Below are positions 37,077 to 45,546 of a stretch of 64,000 nucleotides of DNA, one piece after another. The notes beneath the pieces are model-generated. The model was given only the letters and a program-made list of their open reading frames with translations. It did not search any database and was not told the DNA's origin. Each line of letters starts with the position of its first letter. Positions within the stretch are counted from its first letter, which is position 1. The translations under genes were made by a program, and so were the position numbers. Source of the stretch: an uncultured Lachnospiraceae bacterium (GTDB lineage Bacteria; Bacillota; Clostridia; Lachnospirales; Lachnospiraceae); the NCBI GenBank assembly GCA_947173495.1, contig CAMWFQ010000024.1, forward strand, positions 1-64,000. Direction: 5' to 3'.

Positions 37077-37104
37077 TTGGTAATTGTATAAATAACATTA
37101 TAGT
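37077..37104 (+). promoter_or_regulatory. Promoter of the CUT1 transporter operon
   Basis: TTGGTA, a 16-nt spacer and TATAGT lie directly behind the terminator, 64 nt before the first permease. Confidence 0.5.
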
Positions 37105-37167
37105 TCATTGGAGATCTAAGGGCAGGATGCTAAAATTGCAGCAGAATAAATAAAGGATGTGAATAAT

Positions 37168-38100
37168 ATGGAGAAAAGCAATGAAAGGATTTTGGCAGTC
37201 AGAAGAAACAGAAAAAGACAGAAGGGAATGAAATATCTTCTGCTGGCGCTGCCCTTCCTGATATTTGTATTTGCGTTTTGCTATGTGCCGCTTTTCGGAT
37301 GGATATATGCGTTCTTTGATTATAAGATGGGGCAGAGATTTTCAGATGCCAGATTTGTGGGACTGGCGAATTTTGCAAAGCTGTTAAATGACAGAGATAT
37401 TCTCAGAGTTCTGAGAAATACCATGGTGATGAGCCTTTTGAATATTCTGTGTTCTCCGTTGCCGGCACTGTTTGCAATTATGCTGAATGACATTCGGAGC
37501 AGAAAGATAAAGAAATTCGTGCAGACTACGACTACTTTGCCTAACTTTTTGAGCTGGATTGTAGTCTTCGGACTGGCATTTTCCTTATTTTCATCTCAGG
37601 GTGTCGTAAATGGATTTTTAAAGCAGATGAACCTGCCGGTATCGGAATTCGGTCTTCTGGGAGATGGAAATAATGTCTGGCGGTTCCAGCTGGGGCTGAG
37701 CATCTGGAAAAGCCTTGGATGGAATACGATCATATATATGGCGGCAATAACAGGGATCGATACAGAGCTATATGATGCAGCGAAGGTAGATGGGGCCGGC
37801 AGCCTTCAGCTGGTCAGATACATAACAGCGCCAGGGCTGATTCCCACCTATCTGGTGTTGCTCCTTCTATCAGTGGGAAATCTTCTGAACAATGGTTTCG
37901 ATCAATATTACATGTTCTGGAACTCCATGGTTTCTGATAAAATTGAAGTTTTGGACTATTATATCTATAAACTGGGATTTCAGTCAAACCAGTATTCGTA
38001 TTCAATCGTGATCGGAATGCTGAAGTCACTGGTCAGTGTTGCGCTGCTGTTTACAGCCAATAAGATTTCCAGGAGACTGCGGGGAAACCCTCTTATCTGA
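37168..38100 (+). CDS. CUT1 ABC transporter permease (LplB/YteP type)
   Basis: This 310-residue permease starts MEKSNERILAVRRNRKRQ. It has six TM segments, first around LLLALPFLIFVFAFCYVP, and the EAA loop YDAAKVDGAGSLQLVRYITAPGL (~197-220). ATG 37168 is preferred over GTG 37159 because the AAGGA RBS is too close to the GTG. It pairs with the YtcP-type permease and a binding lipoprotein. No ATPase gene is present, so a shared MsmK-like ATPase from elsewhere is expected. Confidence 0.92.
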   Translation: MEKSNERILAVRRNRKRQKGMKYLLLALPFLIFVFAFCYVPLFGWIYAFFDYKMGQRFSDARFVGLANFAKLLNDRDILRVLRNTMVMSLLNILCSPLPALFAIMLNDIRSRKIKKFVQTTTTLPNFLSWIVVFGLAFSLFSSQGVVNGFLKQMNLPVSEFGLLGDGNNVWRFQLGLSIWKSLGWNTIIYMAAITGIDTELYDAAKVDGAGSLQLVRYITAPGLIPTYLVLLLLSVGNLLNNGFDQYYMFWNSMVSDKIEVLDYYIYKLGFQSNQYSYSIVIGMLKSLVSVALLFTANKISRRLRGNPLI

Positions 38101-38128
38101 TCAGACACAGTAAATTTTAAGGAGGATA

Positions 38129-38181
38129 TGTGAAAAATGAATTTTTCACACGCGAATTTGTGCTGAAGAGCACAAATTCGC
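38129..38181 (+). repeat. Two-hairpin leader repeat, copy A
   Basis: Hairpin 1 has a perfect 10-bp stem (TGTGAAAAAT/ATTTTTCACA, 2-nt loop). It is followed by CG and hairpin 2 with a 12-bp stem (CGAATTTGTGCT/AGCACAAATTCG, loop GAAG). An RBS AAGGAGG sits just before it, and GTG 38130 inside hairpin 1 opens a frame encoding MKNEFFTREF and then TNSQAE. That frame is +1 relative to the following permease gene and overlaps it. The same architecture recurs at 63360-63420. Confidence 0.75.
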
Positions 38182-38208
38182 AGGCAGAGAAAGGAGCATG
38201 GTTATTTT

Positions 38209-39129
38209 ATGCAGAAAGTTACAAAAAGGTTCCGGAAAAAGGATACGGAAGAAATAATATTGGATCTTATAAGGTATGTATGTATTACATTTTTTGTGTT
38301 GATATGTATCTTTCCGTTTTATTACGTAATGATCTATTCTGTTTCAGACCCGGGGCTGGCATCAAAAGGAGTCTGGCTCCTGCCGAAAGGATTCAGTCTG
38401 GAAACCTATGGAAAGCTCCTGACAAGAAACGATCTTGGACTGGCAATTCTTGTATCTGTCGGAAGGACCGGAATCGGGACTGGTCTTTGTGTATTTTTTA
38501 CATCCATGTTTGCATTTCTGGTTACAAGGAAGGAAATGCCGGGAAGAAAAATTATTTACCGGTATGTAGTCATTACGATGTATATAGGGGCAGGTCTGGT
38601 TCCCTGGTATCTGACCATGAAAGGATACGGACTAAAAGACAGCTTCCTTCTGTATGTGATTCCGGGGGCGGTGAATGCTTATTATATGATTCTGATCAAG
38701 ACCTTTATGGAGCAGCTCCCGGAGTCTTTGGAAGAATCGGCAGCGATAGAGGGGGCGGGTTTTTTCACCATATTATTTAAGATCATTCTGCCGCTTTCAA
38801 AACCGATTATTGCAACAGTAGCGGTATATTGCGCTGTGGGGCAGTGGAACAGCTGGATGGATAATTTTTTTCTGGTAAATAATACGAAGCTTCAGACCGT
38901 ACAGCTGATCCTTTACAATTATCTGAACAGTGCTACTGCGCTTGCAAAGAGTATGCAAAACGGAGGAGCCGCAGCCGCGGCGGGCGCTATGAATGCGGCA
39001 AATGCCATTACGCCTCAAAGCGTTCAGATGACATCGATTGTGATCACAGTCATACCTGTTATGCTGGTATACCCCTACGCGCAGAAGTATTTTACTAAGG
39101 GAATTATGATGGGCGCGGTGAAAGGATAA
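38209..39129 (+). CDS. CUT1 ABC transporter permease (YtcP type)
   Basis: This 306-residue permease has six TM segments, first around IRYVCITFFVLICIFPFYYV, and the EAA loop ESLEESAAIEGAGFFTILFKIILPLSKP. It ends with the family tail YPYAQKYFTKGIMMGAVKG. Start ATG 38209 uses AAAGGAG at 38190-38196. The leader repeat copy A lies between it and the previous permease. Confidence 0.93.
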   Translation: MQKVTKRFRKKDTEEIILDLIRYVCITFFVLICIFPFYYVMIYSVSDPGLASKGVWLLPKGFSLETYGKLLTRNDLGLAILVSVGRTGIGTGLCVFFTSMFAFLVTRKEMPGRKIIYRYVVITMYIGAGLVPWYLTMKGYGLKDSFLLYVIPGAVNAYYMILIKTFMEQLPESLEESAAIEGAGFFTILFKIILPLSKPIIATVAVYCAVGQWNSWMDNFFLVNNTKLQTVQLILYNYLNSATALAKSMQNGGAAAAAGAMNAANAITPQSVQMTSIVITVIPVMLVYPYAQKYFTKGIMMGAVKG

Positions 39130-39208
39130 CAGGACAGGAACATAAATTCTATAAAGACTACTGCAGGAGCCTTTATGAAATAGAACCAAGGAAAAAGGAG
39201 GAAAAAAG

Positions 39209-40990
39209 ATGAGGAAAAACAAATGGACACGTATTCTGGCAGCAGGAATGAGTCTTGCCCTTGTATTTTCATTGGCAGCGTGCCAGCAGAAAACAGAAGA
39301 AGAGCATCAAAAGACAGGGGAAACAGGAGAACAAAGGGAGGCTTCAGGTGCCGATGGAGCAGATAAGGAACCAATCACACTGACATGGGGGATGCAGGTG
39401 GCAGATGCCCCGGGAGGAGATGGTACCCATCCGGAAAATGAAGTCATAAATATGATCAGGGAGAAGACAGGTATTCAGATTGAAATAATTACCTATGATC
39501 TGGATAAGTTCAATATGCTGGCAGCAGGAGGGGATCTGCCGGATATTATTGAAATCGTAACAGGGAACAATATTGTGAATAATCTGATCTCTTCTGAGCA
39601 GATTATTCCGCTGGAGGATCTGCTGGATCAATATGGAGAAAATATCAGAGAGAACATTCCGGATGTATTACAGCAGGTAAAAATGACAAGGGGCGGTGGT
39701 GAGCATATTTATTACCTGCCTACAAATATTACAGGTATCAGCGAGATTCCGGAGAAAAACGGGTACGTTGATCTGAAGGCACGCTATGATATTTATAAGG
39801 AGATCGGTTCGCCGGAGATTGTCACGGAGGACGATTATCTGGATGTACTCAAACAGATGCAGGACTACCAGAGAGAAAAGACAGGAGATGACGCCATCTA
39901 TGCTCTTTCAAGCTGGACAGACAGCGGAACATGGCCGTATATCATCAGTTATCCTTTTGCACAGGGATATAAGGATGATCTGACCAACCATTCCATGGAT
40001 CTCGAGACAGGAGAGATTGAAAGCAACTTTATGGAAGAAGACAGCGTTCTCTGGAAGGCAGTCAGGTTCTTTAATAAGGCATATCAGCTGGGGATATTCG
40101 ATCCGGATGGGCTGACCCAGAAAAATGCACAGTATATTGAAAAAATAAATAATGGCAAGCTGCTGACCACCGGGAACCTGACACAGCCCAATCCCGAATT
40201 GTGCGGAGAAGAAGCAATCATGGTCAATCTGCCGGGAACAGCATTCCCGTGTGTTGCAGGCGTTTATGGAATGCCTTATCCGTTTGGTTTTGACACAGCC
40301 GGTGCCAGAGCGATCAGTACAAATTGTCAGTATCCGGACAGGGCGATGGAACTCCTAAACTGGCTGGATTCTCCCGAAGGCGCCCGTTTGGTGGTAAATG
40401 GAATTCAGGGAGAAGACTGGGACTATATTGATGGCGTACCGCAGCTGATCGGAGACATGCTGGATTCCTATAAAAGCGGAAGCGGGGTGTCCGCAGATTA
40501 CAGAGATAACAGAACTGCAAGAAAATTAGGATATAATTATATGTATTCAGGAAATAACGTAGTTGTAAGTGAGGATGGTTATCCAATGGACCTTGCAACA
40601 ACAGAGCAGTTCCTCTGCGAAATGGCAACAACCGCTGAAAAAGCTTTTGCACAGGACTTTGATCCGTTATTCAGCTATCCGGGTCAGGTCTATGATAAAT
40701 GGGTTAAAGAAGGAATTGTATCAACTGTAACCAGCGATCTGGGTATTAAGAGAGCATCCTTTGGGCCGCCTCTTTCGGATGAAGCGGGAGAAAAGGAAGA
40801 CGAAGCATCAAATTACTTCCTGAGCAATATATCAAAATTGATAATGGCGCGATCGGAAGAAGACTTTAATAATGAAAAAGCGCTGATGATAGAAAAATTC
40901 CGGGAAATCGGTCTGGAGGAATGTGACAGAGAAGCTGAGCAGTCCAGGGAAGAAAGCTTCAGAGTATACGAAGAGATATTTGGACAGTAA
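39209..40990 (+). CDS. CUT1 ABC transporter substrate-binding lipoprotein (LipO type)
   Basis: This 593-residue lipoprotein has signal peptide MRKNKWTRILAAGMSLALVF and lipobox SLAAC (C25). A solute-binding family 1 domain follows (PITLTWGMQVADAP ... MLAAGGDLPDIIEIVTGN). It works with the two permeases upstream; the ligand is probably an oligosaccharide, perhaps the substrate of the DUF5054 enzyme. RBS AAAGGAGG. Confidence 0.92.
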   Translation: MRKNKWTRILAAGMSLALVFSLAACQQKTEEEHQKTGETGEQREASGADGADKEPITLTWGMQVADAPGGDGTHPENEVINMIREKTGIQIEIITYDLDKFNMLAAGGDLPDIIEIVTGNNIVNNLISSEQIIPLEDLLDQYGENIRENIPDVLQQVKMTRGGGEHIYYLPTNITGISEIPEKNGYVDLKARYDIYKEIGSPEIVTEDDYLDVLKQMQDYQREKTGDDAIYALSSWTDSGTWPYIISYPFAQGYKDDLTNHSMDLETGEIESNFMEEDSVLWKAVRFFNKAYQLGIFDPDGLTQKNAQYIEKINNGKLLTTGNLTQPNPELCGEEAIMVNLPGTAFPCVAGVYGMPYPFGFDTAGARAISTNCQYPDRAMELLNWLDSPEGARLVVNGIQGEDWDYIDGVPQLIGDMLDSYKSGSGVSADYRDNRTARKLGYNYMYSGNNVVVSEDGYPMDLATTEQFLCEMATTAEKAFAQDFDPLFSYPGQVYDKWVKEGIVSTVTSDLGIKRASFGPPLSDEAGEKEDEASNYFLSNISKLIMARSEEDFNNEKALMIEKFREIGLEECDREAEQSREESFRVYEEIFGQ

Positions 40991-41003
40991 CTGAAATAGA
41001 AAT

Positions 41004-41039
41004 GGCGCTTCCTTTTATATTTTTCCAAAGGGAAGCGCC
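41004..41039 (+). terminator. Hairpin after the binding-protein gene
   Basis: GGCGCTTCC pairs with GGAAGCGCC around an 18-nt loop. There is no T-run after it, so terminator strength is uncertain. Confidence 0.5.
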
Positions 41040-41117
41040 GGAATTCCCGGGCTGATGAGTGGCAATCCGAATATCTGTATGAAATGGCAAGAGAGACAGG
41101 AAGAGGATTTCGAAGGA

Positions 41118-42260
41118 ATGAAAAAGCAAACGAAGGTGAGACTATGGATTTGTTACATTACATTTTTTACAACCGGAATGATGGCAATTGGAATTGGAGC
41201 ACTTCTTCCCTATATCATCGAGGAAGCAGGACTTAACTATCGTATTGGAGGCGGCTTACTGGCTCTTTACTCAGCCGGGAGTATTTTGGCAGGCGTAGTG
41301 AATCCCTGCATGATAAAACGCCGGGGGAGTAAGAACGCTGCCATTTCCATGATGCTTTTTATTCCCATCAGTCTGTCCGTATTGACAATTACACGGACGG
41401 TATCACTGCTCTACATGGCAAGTCTGATACTGGGAACAGGGATAGGAGCAGCCGCTTTATTCTGCAATACAGCAGTGAATGAAAATAGCGGGAAAAAGGG
41501 TACAGAGATTCTGATTTTACATACAATCTGTGCAGCGGGCGCATGTTCGGCGCCGCTTATTATGTCATTTTATATTTATATTGGATTAACCTGGCGGGCG
41601 CTGGCCTGCACAATATCACTTTTGTTTGTCATATCAATTGCTCTGATCATGGTATTTTTTTCTTCAAAAGAAAAAAGGAGAGAAATAGAAAAAACGGAAG
41701 AAAATAATATCTCTTATATAAAAAGCAGCAGCTTCCGTATATATGCACTGATTTTGTTTTTTTATGTAGGGCTTGAGAGCAGTGTGAACGGATGGTTTAT
41801 TACATATTTTAAAAGCAAAGGAATCATGGGGGAAAAGGATGCAATAAATCTGATAACGTTTATGTGGATTACAGTTACGGCAGGACGACTGTTAACCGTA
41901 TACTGGTCTAAAAAGATCAGAGATAAGACACTACTGCTGATTTATAGTATCAGTACAGCGGTCTTTTTTACATTATTATTGGCATCAACAAATCTGCCGG
42001 TTATTACCATCGTGATCAGTCTTCTTGGGGTCTCTTTTGCAGGAATTTATCCGATCTGCGTGGCAGGCGTGGGAAAGGTTATAAACGGATCTGTATCCGG
42101 AATGTCCGCAGCACTGGTTATGGGACCGGCAGGAGGTATCCTGATGACGCAGTCAATAGGAATAATGGCAGACCAGGTCAGCCTGGAAAAGGCGGTCGGT
42201 CTGGTATTTCTGAATGTTATATTTTTATTGCTGCTTTCAATCGTTAATTATACCAGCTGA
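41118..42260 (+). CDS. MFS transporter
   Basis: This ~380-residue polytopic protein has about 12 TM segments. The first is at ICYITFFTTGMMAIGIGALL, and a central cytoplasmic loop (SSKEKRREIEKTEE) divides two six-TM halves. Conserved GAGGG-type signature motifs are weak; SAGSILAG...KRRGSKNA fits the motif-A loop. The start is uncertain: ATG 41118 follows GAAGGA closely, and ATG 41055 and 41079 are also in frame. The substrate is unknown; sugar transport is possible from context. Confidence 0.82.
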   Translation: MKKQTKVRLWICYITFFTTGMMAIGIGALLPYIIEEAGLNYRIGGGLLALYSAGSILAGVVNPCMIKRRGSKNAAISMMLFIPISLSVLTITRTVSLLYMASLILGTGIGAAALFCNTAVNENSGKKGTEILILHTICAAGACSAPLIMSFYIYIGLTWRALACTISLLFVISIALIMVFFSSKEKRREIEKTEENNISYIKSSSFRIYALILFFYVGLESSVNGWFITYFKSKGIMGEKDAINLITFMWITVTAGRLLTVYWSKKIRDKTLLLIYSISTAVFFTLLLASTNLPVITIVISLLGVSFAGIYPICVAGVGKVINGSVSGMSAALVMGPAGGILMTQSIGIMADQVSLEKAVGLVFLNVIFLLLLSIVNYTS

Positions 42261-42299
42261 TAGTATTTTCGTTTGCCATCCTGATAATACCTTTTTGCT

Positions 42300-42992
42300 T
42301 TACATTAATTTTGCAAAGACAGAAGCCCCCGGAACTGTTATAAGGCCGGCCACCGCGATCGCCAGACTGCTCATAGCCCCTTCGATCTGACCCATTTCCA
42401 TAGCTTTGGCAGTACCGATGGCGTGAGAGGCACTGCCAATGGCCAGCCCTTTTGCAATGGGATCCTGGATCCGGAAGGCTTTGCATACGAATTCAGCGAT
42501 GACATTTCCAAGAATTCCTGTGATGATGATAACGGCAACTGTTATAGCTTCTATACCGCCGAGTTCTTCGGATATACCCATTCCGATAGCGGTGGTAATA
42601 GACTTAGGAAGCAGGGTAACATACTGCTCGTGGCTTAAAGCAAACAACTTTGCCAGAAGAAAGACGCTTAACAGGCTTGCAAGGACGCCGGCAGTAATTC
42701 CGCACGCCACAGCCTTCAGATTTTTCCTGAGAAGTTCTATTTGCCGGTAAAGAGGGACTGCGAGGCAGACGGTAGCCGGGGTCAGCAGATAGCTGATGTA
42801 TCTGGCGCTTTCATGATAATGCTGATAGTCAACCTTCAGCAGCAACAGGACAGCCATTACACATGCGGTTCCGATTAACAAAGGATTCAGAATTGCGAGT
42901 CTGAACTTTTTCTTTAGGAGGAGGCCGGCCTCATAGGCGGCAAGACTGAGCACTGCACCGAAAAACATGGAATGAATCAGAAGCTCTCTCAT
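42300..42992 (-). CDS. lrgB: LrgB family protein
   Basis: This 230-residue membrane protein of the LrgB/CidB family has GLLLKKKFRLAILNPLLIG, LLPKSITTAIGMGISEELGGI and GSASHAIGTAKAMEMGQIEGAMSSL. These are family hallmarks. LrgAB are linked to murein hydrolase or holin-like control, and in some Firmicutes to pyruvate uptake. Its ATG overlaps the lrgA stop (ATGA). Confidence 0.95.
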   Translation of the reverse strand: MRELLIHSMFFGAVLSLAAYEAGLLLKKKFRLAILNPLLIGTACVMAVLLLLKVDYQHYHESARYISYLLTPATVCLAVPLYRQIELLRKNLKAVACGITAGVLASLLSVFLLAKLFALSHEQYVTLLPKSITTAIGMGISEELGGIEAITVAVIIITGILGNVIAEFVCKAFRIQDPIAKGLAIGSASHAIGTAKAMEMGQIEGAMSSLAIAVAGLITVPGASVFAKLM

Positions 42993-43360
42993 AAAGACTC
43001 TCCTTTAGATGTATTGTGTCCTCTTCGGATCATATACTGCGTTACCCGCCCGGTGACGGCCATTACAATAATGGTGGTTAAAACGGTAATAAAGGCAACA
43101 GGTCCCCAAATGGGTTTCAGAAATGCCCAGGATTCAAGAAGCCCTGCTGCGGCCGGAATAAACATGACCGGCATGATCTCGATCAGAAAATCTGCAGCAT
43201 CCTTTACCTGCGTCAGCTTCAGGATTCCTGTGCAAAGAGCAGTCAGCATAAGGATCAGCCCGTAAACACTGGCAGGGACAGGAAGGGGTATCAAAATATG
43301 CAATATCTCACCGAGAAATGAGATAAGCAGGATAATGGCGAATTGACGTAAAAATTTCAC
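42989..43360 (-). CDS. lrgA: LrgA/CidA family holin-like protein
   Basis: This 123-residue protein with four TM segments has IPLPVPASVYGLILMLTALCTG and FLIEIMPVMFIPAAAGLLE. It is coupled to lrgB. Upstream lie a strong promoter and a TGGTNNNACCA palindrome. Before the 7-kb element inserted, this gene was divergent from hsp20. Confidence 0.94.
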   Translation of the reverse strand: MKFLRQFAIILLISFLGEILHILIPLPVPASVYGLILMLTALCTGILKLTQVKDAADFLIEIMPVMFIPAAAGLLESWAFLKPIWGPVAFITVLTTIIVMAVTGRVTQYMIRRGHNTSKGESL

Positions 43361-43375
43361 TGTTTTTTCCTCCCG

Positions 43376-43421
43376 ACTGGTAGTACCAGTACATGATAGA
43401 AGATCTGTGACTGACTGTCAA
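43376..43421 (-). promoter_or_regulatory. lrgAB promoter with FadR/GntR-type operator
   Basis: On the minus strand TTGACA (43421-43416), a 17-nt spacer and TATCAT (43398-43393) form a near-consensus promoter. Just downstream is the 15-nt palindrome ACTGGTAGTACCAGT (43376-43390), which fits the TGGTNNNACCA operator of FadR-subfamily GntR regulators. Its position at the start site suggests repression. Confidence 0.75.
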
Positions 43422-43463
43422 TATGAAATTTTAGCGAATGTTCACAAATAATTCACAAAATTA

Positions 43464-43480
43464 TTAGCACTCTCACTTGA
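43464..43480 (+). repeat. Left attachment site (attL) of the 7-kb element
   Basis: TTAGCACTCTCACTTGA is identical to 50492-50508. The 23 bases before it also match those before the right copy, with five mismatches over 40 bases in all. It contains one half of a CIRCE operator; the other half is missing here. Confidence 0.8.
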
Positions 43481-43595
43481 ATAGTTATATTGAGAATTTA
43501 TCATATCTTATCAAGGTTCAACCCAGTTGAAAATATAAGGAATGCTACACTGTGTGATGATTGCAAAAGCTGTCATTATTTGTCTTTTATTACGA

Positions 43596-43616
43596 AAAAG
43601 GTACAAAAAAGGTACA
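43596..43616 (+). repeat. Left arm-type repeat (GGTACA pair)
   Basis: These 21 bases, with AAGGTACA twice in tandem, are identical to 50394-50414 in the same orientation. The two copies lie 116 bp inside the left junction and 78 bp inside the right junction, as expected for integrase arm-binding sites. A hairpin GCCCAAAG/CTTTGGGC (43648-43683) follows and may end the Mrr-like transcript. Confidence 0.7.
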
Positions 43617-43728
43617 GCAAAGTATTTTATAGATAGAAATTAATTAAGCCCAAAGAAGCTGTATTTCATACACTCCTTTGGGCATTTATAGGGGAGGCTT
43701 AAGATTCTGCAATACGCTTGTCTAATGA

Positions 43729-45066
43729 TCAGTTTACGCTAAAATCTGGATAATTCCACCATGAATCGGCTATAACAGGAATATTTTCCCAAAGAAAACG
43801 TTCAAAGTTTATTTTGCGTATGGTTTCCAAAGTATAATCAGCAACTATAACTGTTTCCATAGAGGAATTCCCATGCGCATCAATTATAGGAGTCTCTACA
43901 AGTATACGAACATTTGTATCTATAATTGGCTGTATGGATTCCAGAATACCACTCATTTTCATATATGCAGCATGTACACTCATTTTTTTTGTAAGTCCTC
44001 CAGTTGAAACAAAAGTAATAGAGGTAAAATTCTCTTCTGGTCTATACCATATTCGCAGAAAGTCTTCGTCATCTAAATTGGATGTTCCATTGACGATCGC
44101 TGCTTTTAATCTTTCATTCATGTCAAGATTGTTGTCTGTTTCAGTGGGGGAACCAACAGTATTTTCTGAATTAACCGGTTTCTGTAAATTATCCTCTAAA
44201 CGATTTTCAGAATAATAACTATTTGCGGCAGTATTTGATGAAGTATTACTATGTTCATTGGTTATGGAATCCTCAAAATAAGAAATCAGAGTTGCCATGA
44301 AACAACCAACTATCAGAGCAATTACAGAATAGGTTTTCTTATAGCCATTTTTTTTGGCTAAGTCGACAATTGCTAATATAATTCCCAAAGCGCATAGTGG
44401 CCCCAGAAAAGATAGTACAAGGGCTATAAGGCTTAAATTAGAAGGTCTTAAAGTATGCTTAACGGAGTTTTTGGAGGCTTTTGGCAACTGTTGTGCTGGT
44501 ACTCTTTTTTCCGTTGTGGAAGCCTGTTTCGGCGATGATTTTCTATTTGCTTCTTTTCTGGGAGAAATGCGGATAAGATCACATTTACAGATAGGGCATT
44601 TTGTAGAAGAGCTTAAAAACTCCCGACCGCATACAGGGCATACCTTTGCCATATCGGTGCCGACAGATGACTTTGAGACATACAGTTCGTCGTAGCCTTC
44701 GTCATAGTTTTGAATTAAGCTTTCCAGAAAGTTTCGGCCCCATAATCTGACACCAGTAACTTTTGCGATAGTTTCAGCCTGTTTGGTAAAATAATTATTG
44801 GTGATTACAGCCGCGGCATCACAATGATAATAGTCTACTCCTAACCCGGCTTCCTGAACTGCTTTGACGCCAACAGCCTTGCTATAACGCTTACATTGAA
44901 TAGCATATCTGGTACTGCCCCGGCGGGCAAGGATATCAATGCCATAATCGCCACTGCCCTGCGTAACTTCAACATCCCGCCATCCATTATAACGGAGCAG
45001 ATCAGCAACTGCATATTCAAAGTCATGTCCTTCCATATTATCGAGTTCGTCAATAGAATATTTCAT
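43729..45066 (-). CDS. Mrr-like restriction endonuclease with zinc ribbon and membrane segments
   Basis: This 445-residue protein has an N-terminal Mrr-type PD-(D/E)XK nuclease domain: E17, D44 in GDYGIDIL, and Q57-x-K59 in AIQCKRY. A zinc ribbon CPVC..CPIC (C143, C146, C157, C160) and a Lys/Ser-rich linker come next. Two TM segments (~211-233 and ~246-264, DUF4190-like) and a ~180-residue C-terminal domain of unknown type follow. The nuclease would face the cytosol on the membrane. Mrr proteins cut modified DNA, so this is a plausible defence gene. RBS AGGAGGGG. Confidence 0.85.
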   Translation of the reverse strand: MKYSIDELDNMEGHDFEYAVADLLRYNGWRDVEVTQGSGDYGIDILARRGSTRYAIQCKRYSKAVGVKAVQEAGLGVDYYHCDAAAVITNNYFTKQAETIAKVTGVRLWGRNFLESLIQNYDEGYDELYVSKSSVGTDMAKVCPVCGREFLSSSTKCPICKCDLIRISPRKEANRKSSPKQASTTEKRVPAQQLPKASKNSVKHTLRPSNLSLIALVLSFLGPLCALGIILAIVDLAKKNGYKKTYSVIALIVGCFMATLISYFEDSITNEHSNTSSNTAANSYYSENRLEDNLQKPVNSENTVGSPTETDNNLDMNERLKAAIVNGTSNLDDEDFLRIWYRPEENFTSITFVSTGGLTKKMSVHAAYMKMSGILESIQPIIDTNVRILVETPIIDAHGNSSMETVIVADYTLETIRKINFERFLWENIPVIADSWWNYPDFSVN

Positions 45067-45238
45067 TTTCCCCTCCTGTAAAATGTTAGTATCATAATGA
45101 GTGAGTTTGTTTTTTCAGTCAATATTCTGTTTGATGATATTCTTCTGAAAAATATCTTTTTCAAAAAATTTGTAAGATTTAACAGACAATAGTGGGTGCA
45201 ATGCTAAGAATATACCAGGCAAAATAGAGAAAATTATT

Positions 45239-45424
45239 TTAATTATGAAACATATGGATATTTGACTGAGCTTTATCAGCTATATCTTCCGGAGACACCT
45301 GGTAGCGCCCGACCTGAATCCCTGCAATAAAGGCTGAAAGAATCATGTTTTCTGTATCTGTAGAGGTCATTACAAAATTGGTGATCTCTTCTATGATTTC
45401 CTTTTGTGTTTGATCTTTTTTCAC
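45239..45424 (-). CDS. Small hypothetical protein, divergent from XRE regulator
   Basis: This 61-residue protein begins KKDQTQKEIIEEITNFVM and has a mostly helical sequence with no family I recognise. GTG 45424 is chosen because GGAGG lies 8 nt upstream; longer versions start inside that RBS. It has its own consensus promoter facing away from the XRE gene. Confidence 0.6.
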   Translation of the reverse strand: MKKDQTQKEIIEEITNFVMTSTDTENMILSAFIAGIQVGRYQVSPEDIADKAQSNIHMFHN

Positions 45425-45458
45425 AAGGAGCACCTCCACTCAAATCTTGAATAACTAC

Positions 45459-45526
45459 ATAATATCATTAACTAACGACAGTGTCAAACTCACTTTCTTG
45501 ACTTACTACATTTTTCTTGTTATGCT
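45459..45526. promoter_or_regulatory. Back-to-back divergent promoters of the element's regulator region
   Basis: Minus strand: TTGACA (45487-45482), 17 nt, TATTAT (45464-45459). Plus strand: TTGACT (45498-45503), 17 nt, TATGCT (45521-45526). The two -35 boxes form an inverted repeat GTCAA-N10-TTGAC, a likely site for the XRE regulator to control both directions. Confidence 0.75.
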
Positions 45527-45546
45527 AAGTCCGGTGAGGTGATGTG

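Noticed and set aside
38130..38780. A 216-codon frame from GTG 38130 overlapping the YtcP-type permease
   Set aside because: After the leader peptide it is simply the permease read out of frame; only the first ~25 codons (leader repeat) are of interest.
41055..41117. An extended N-terminus for the MFS transporter
   Set aside because: The extra residues are hydrophilic, lack an RBS, and begin just after a hairpin; the first TM segment follows ATG 41118 directly.
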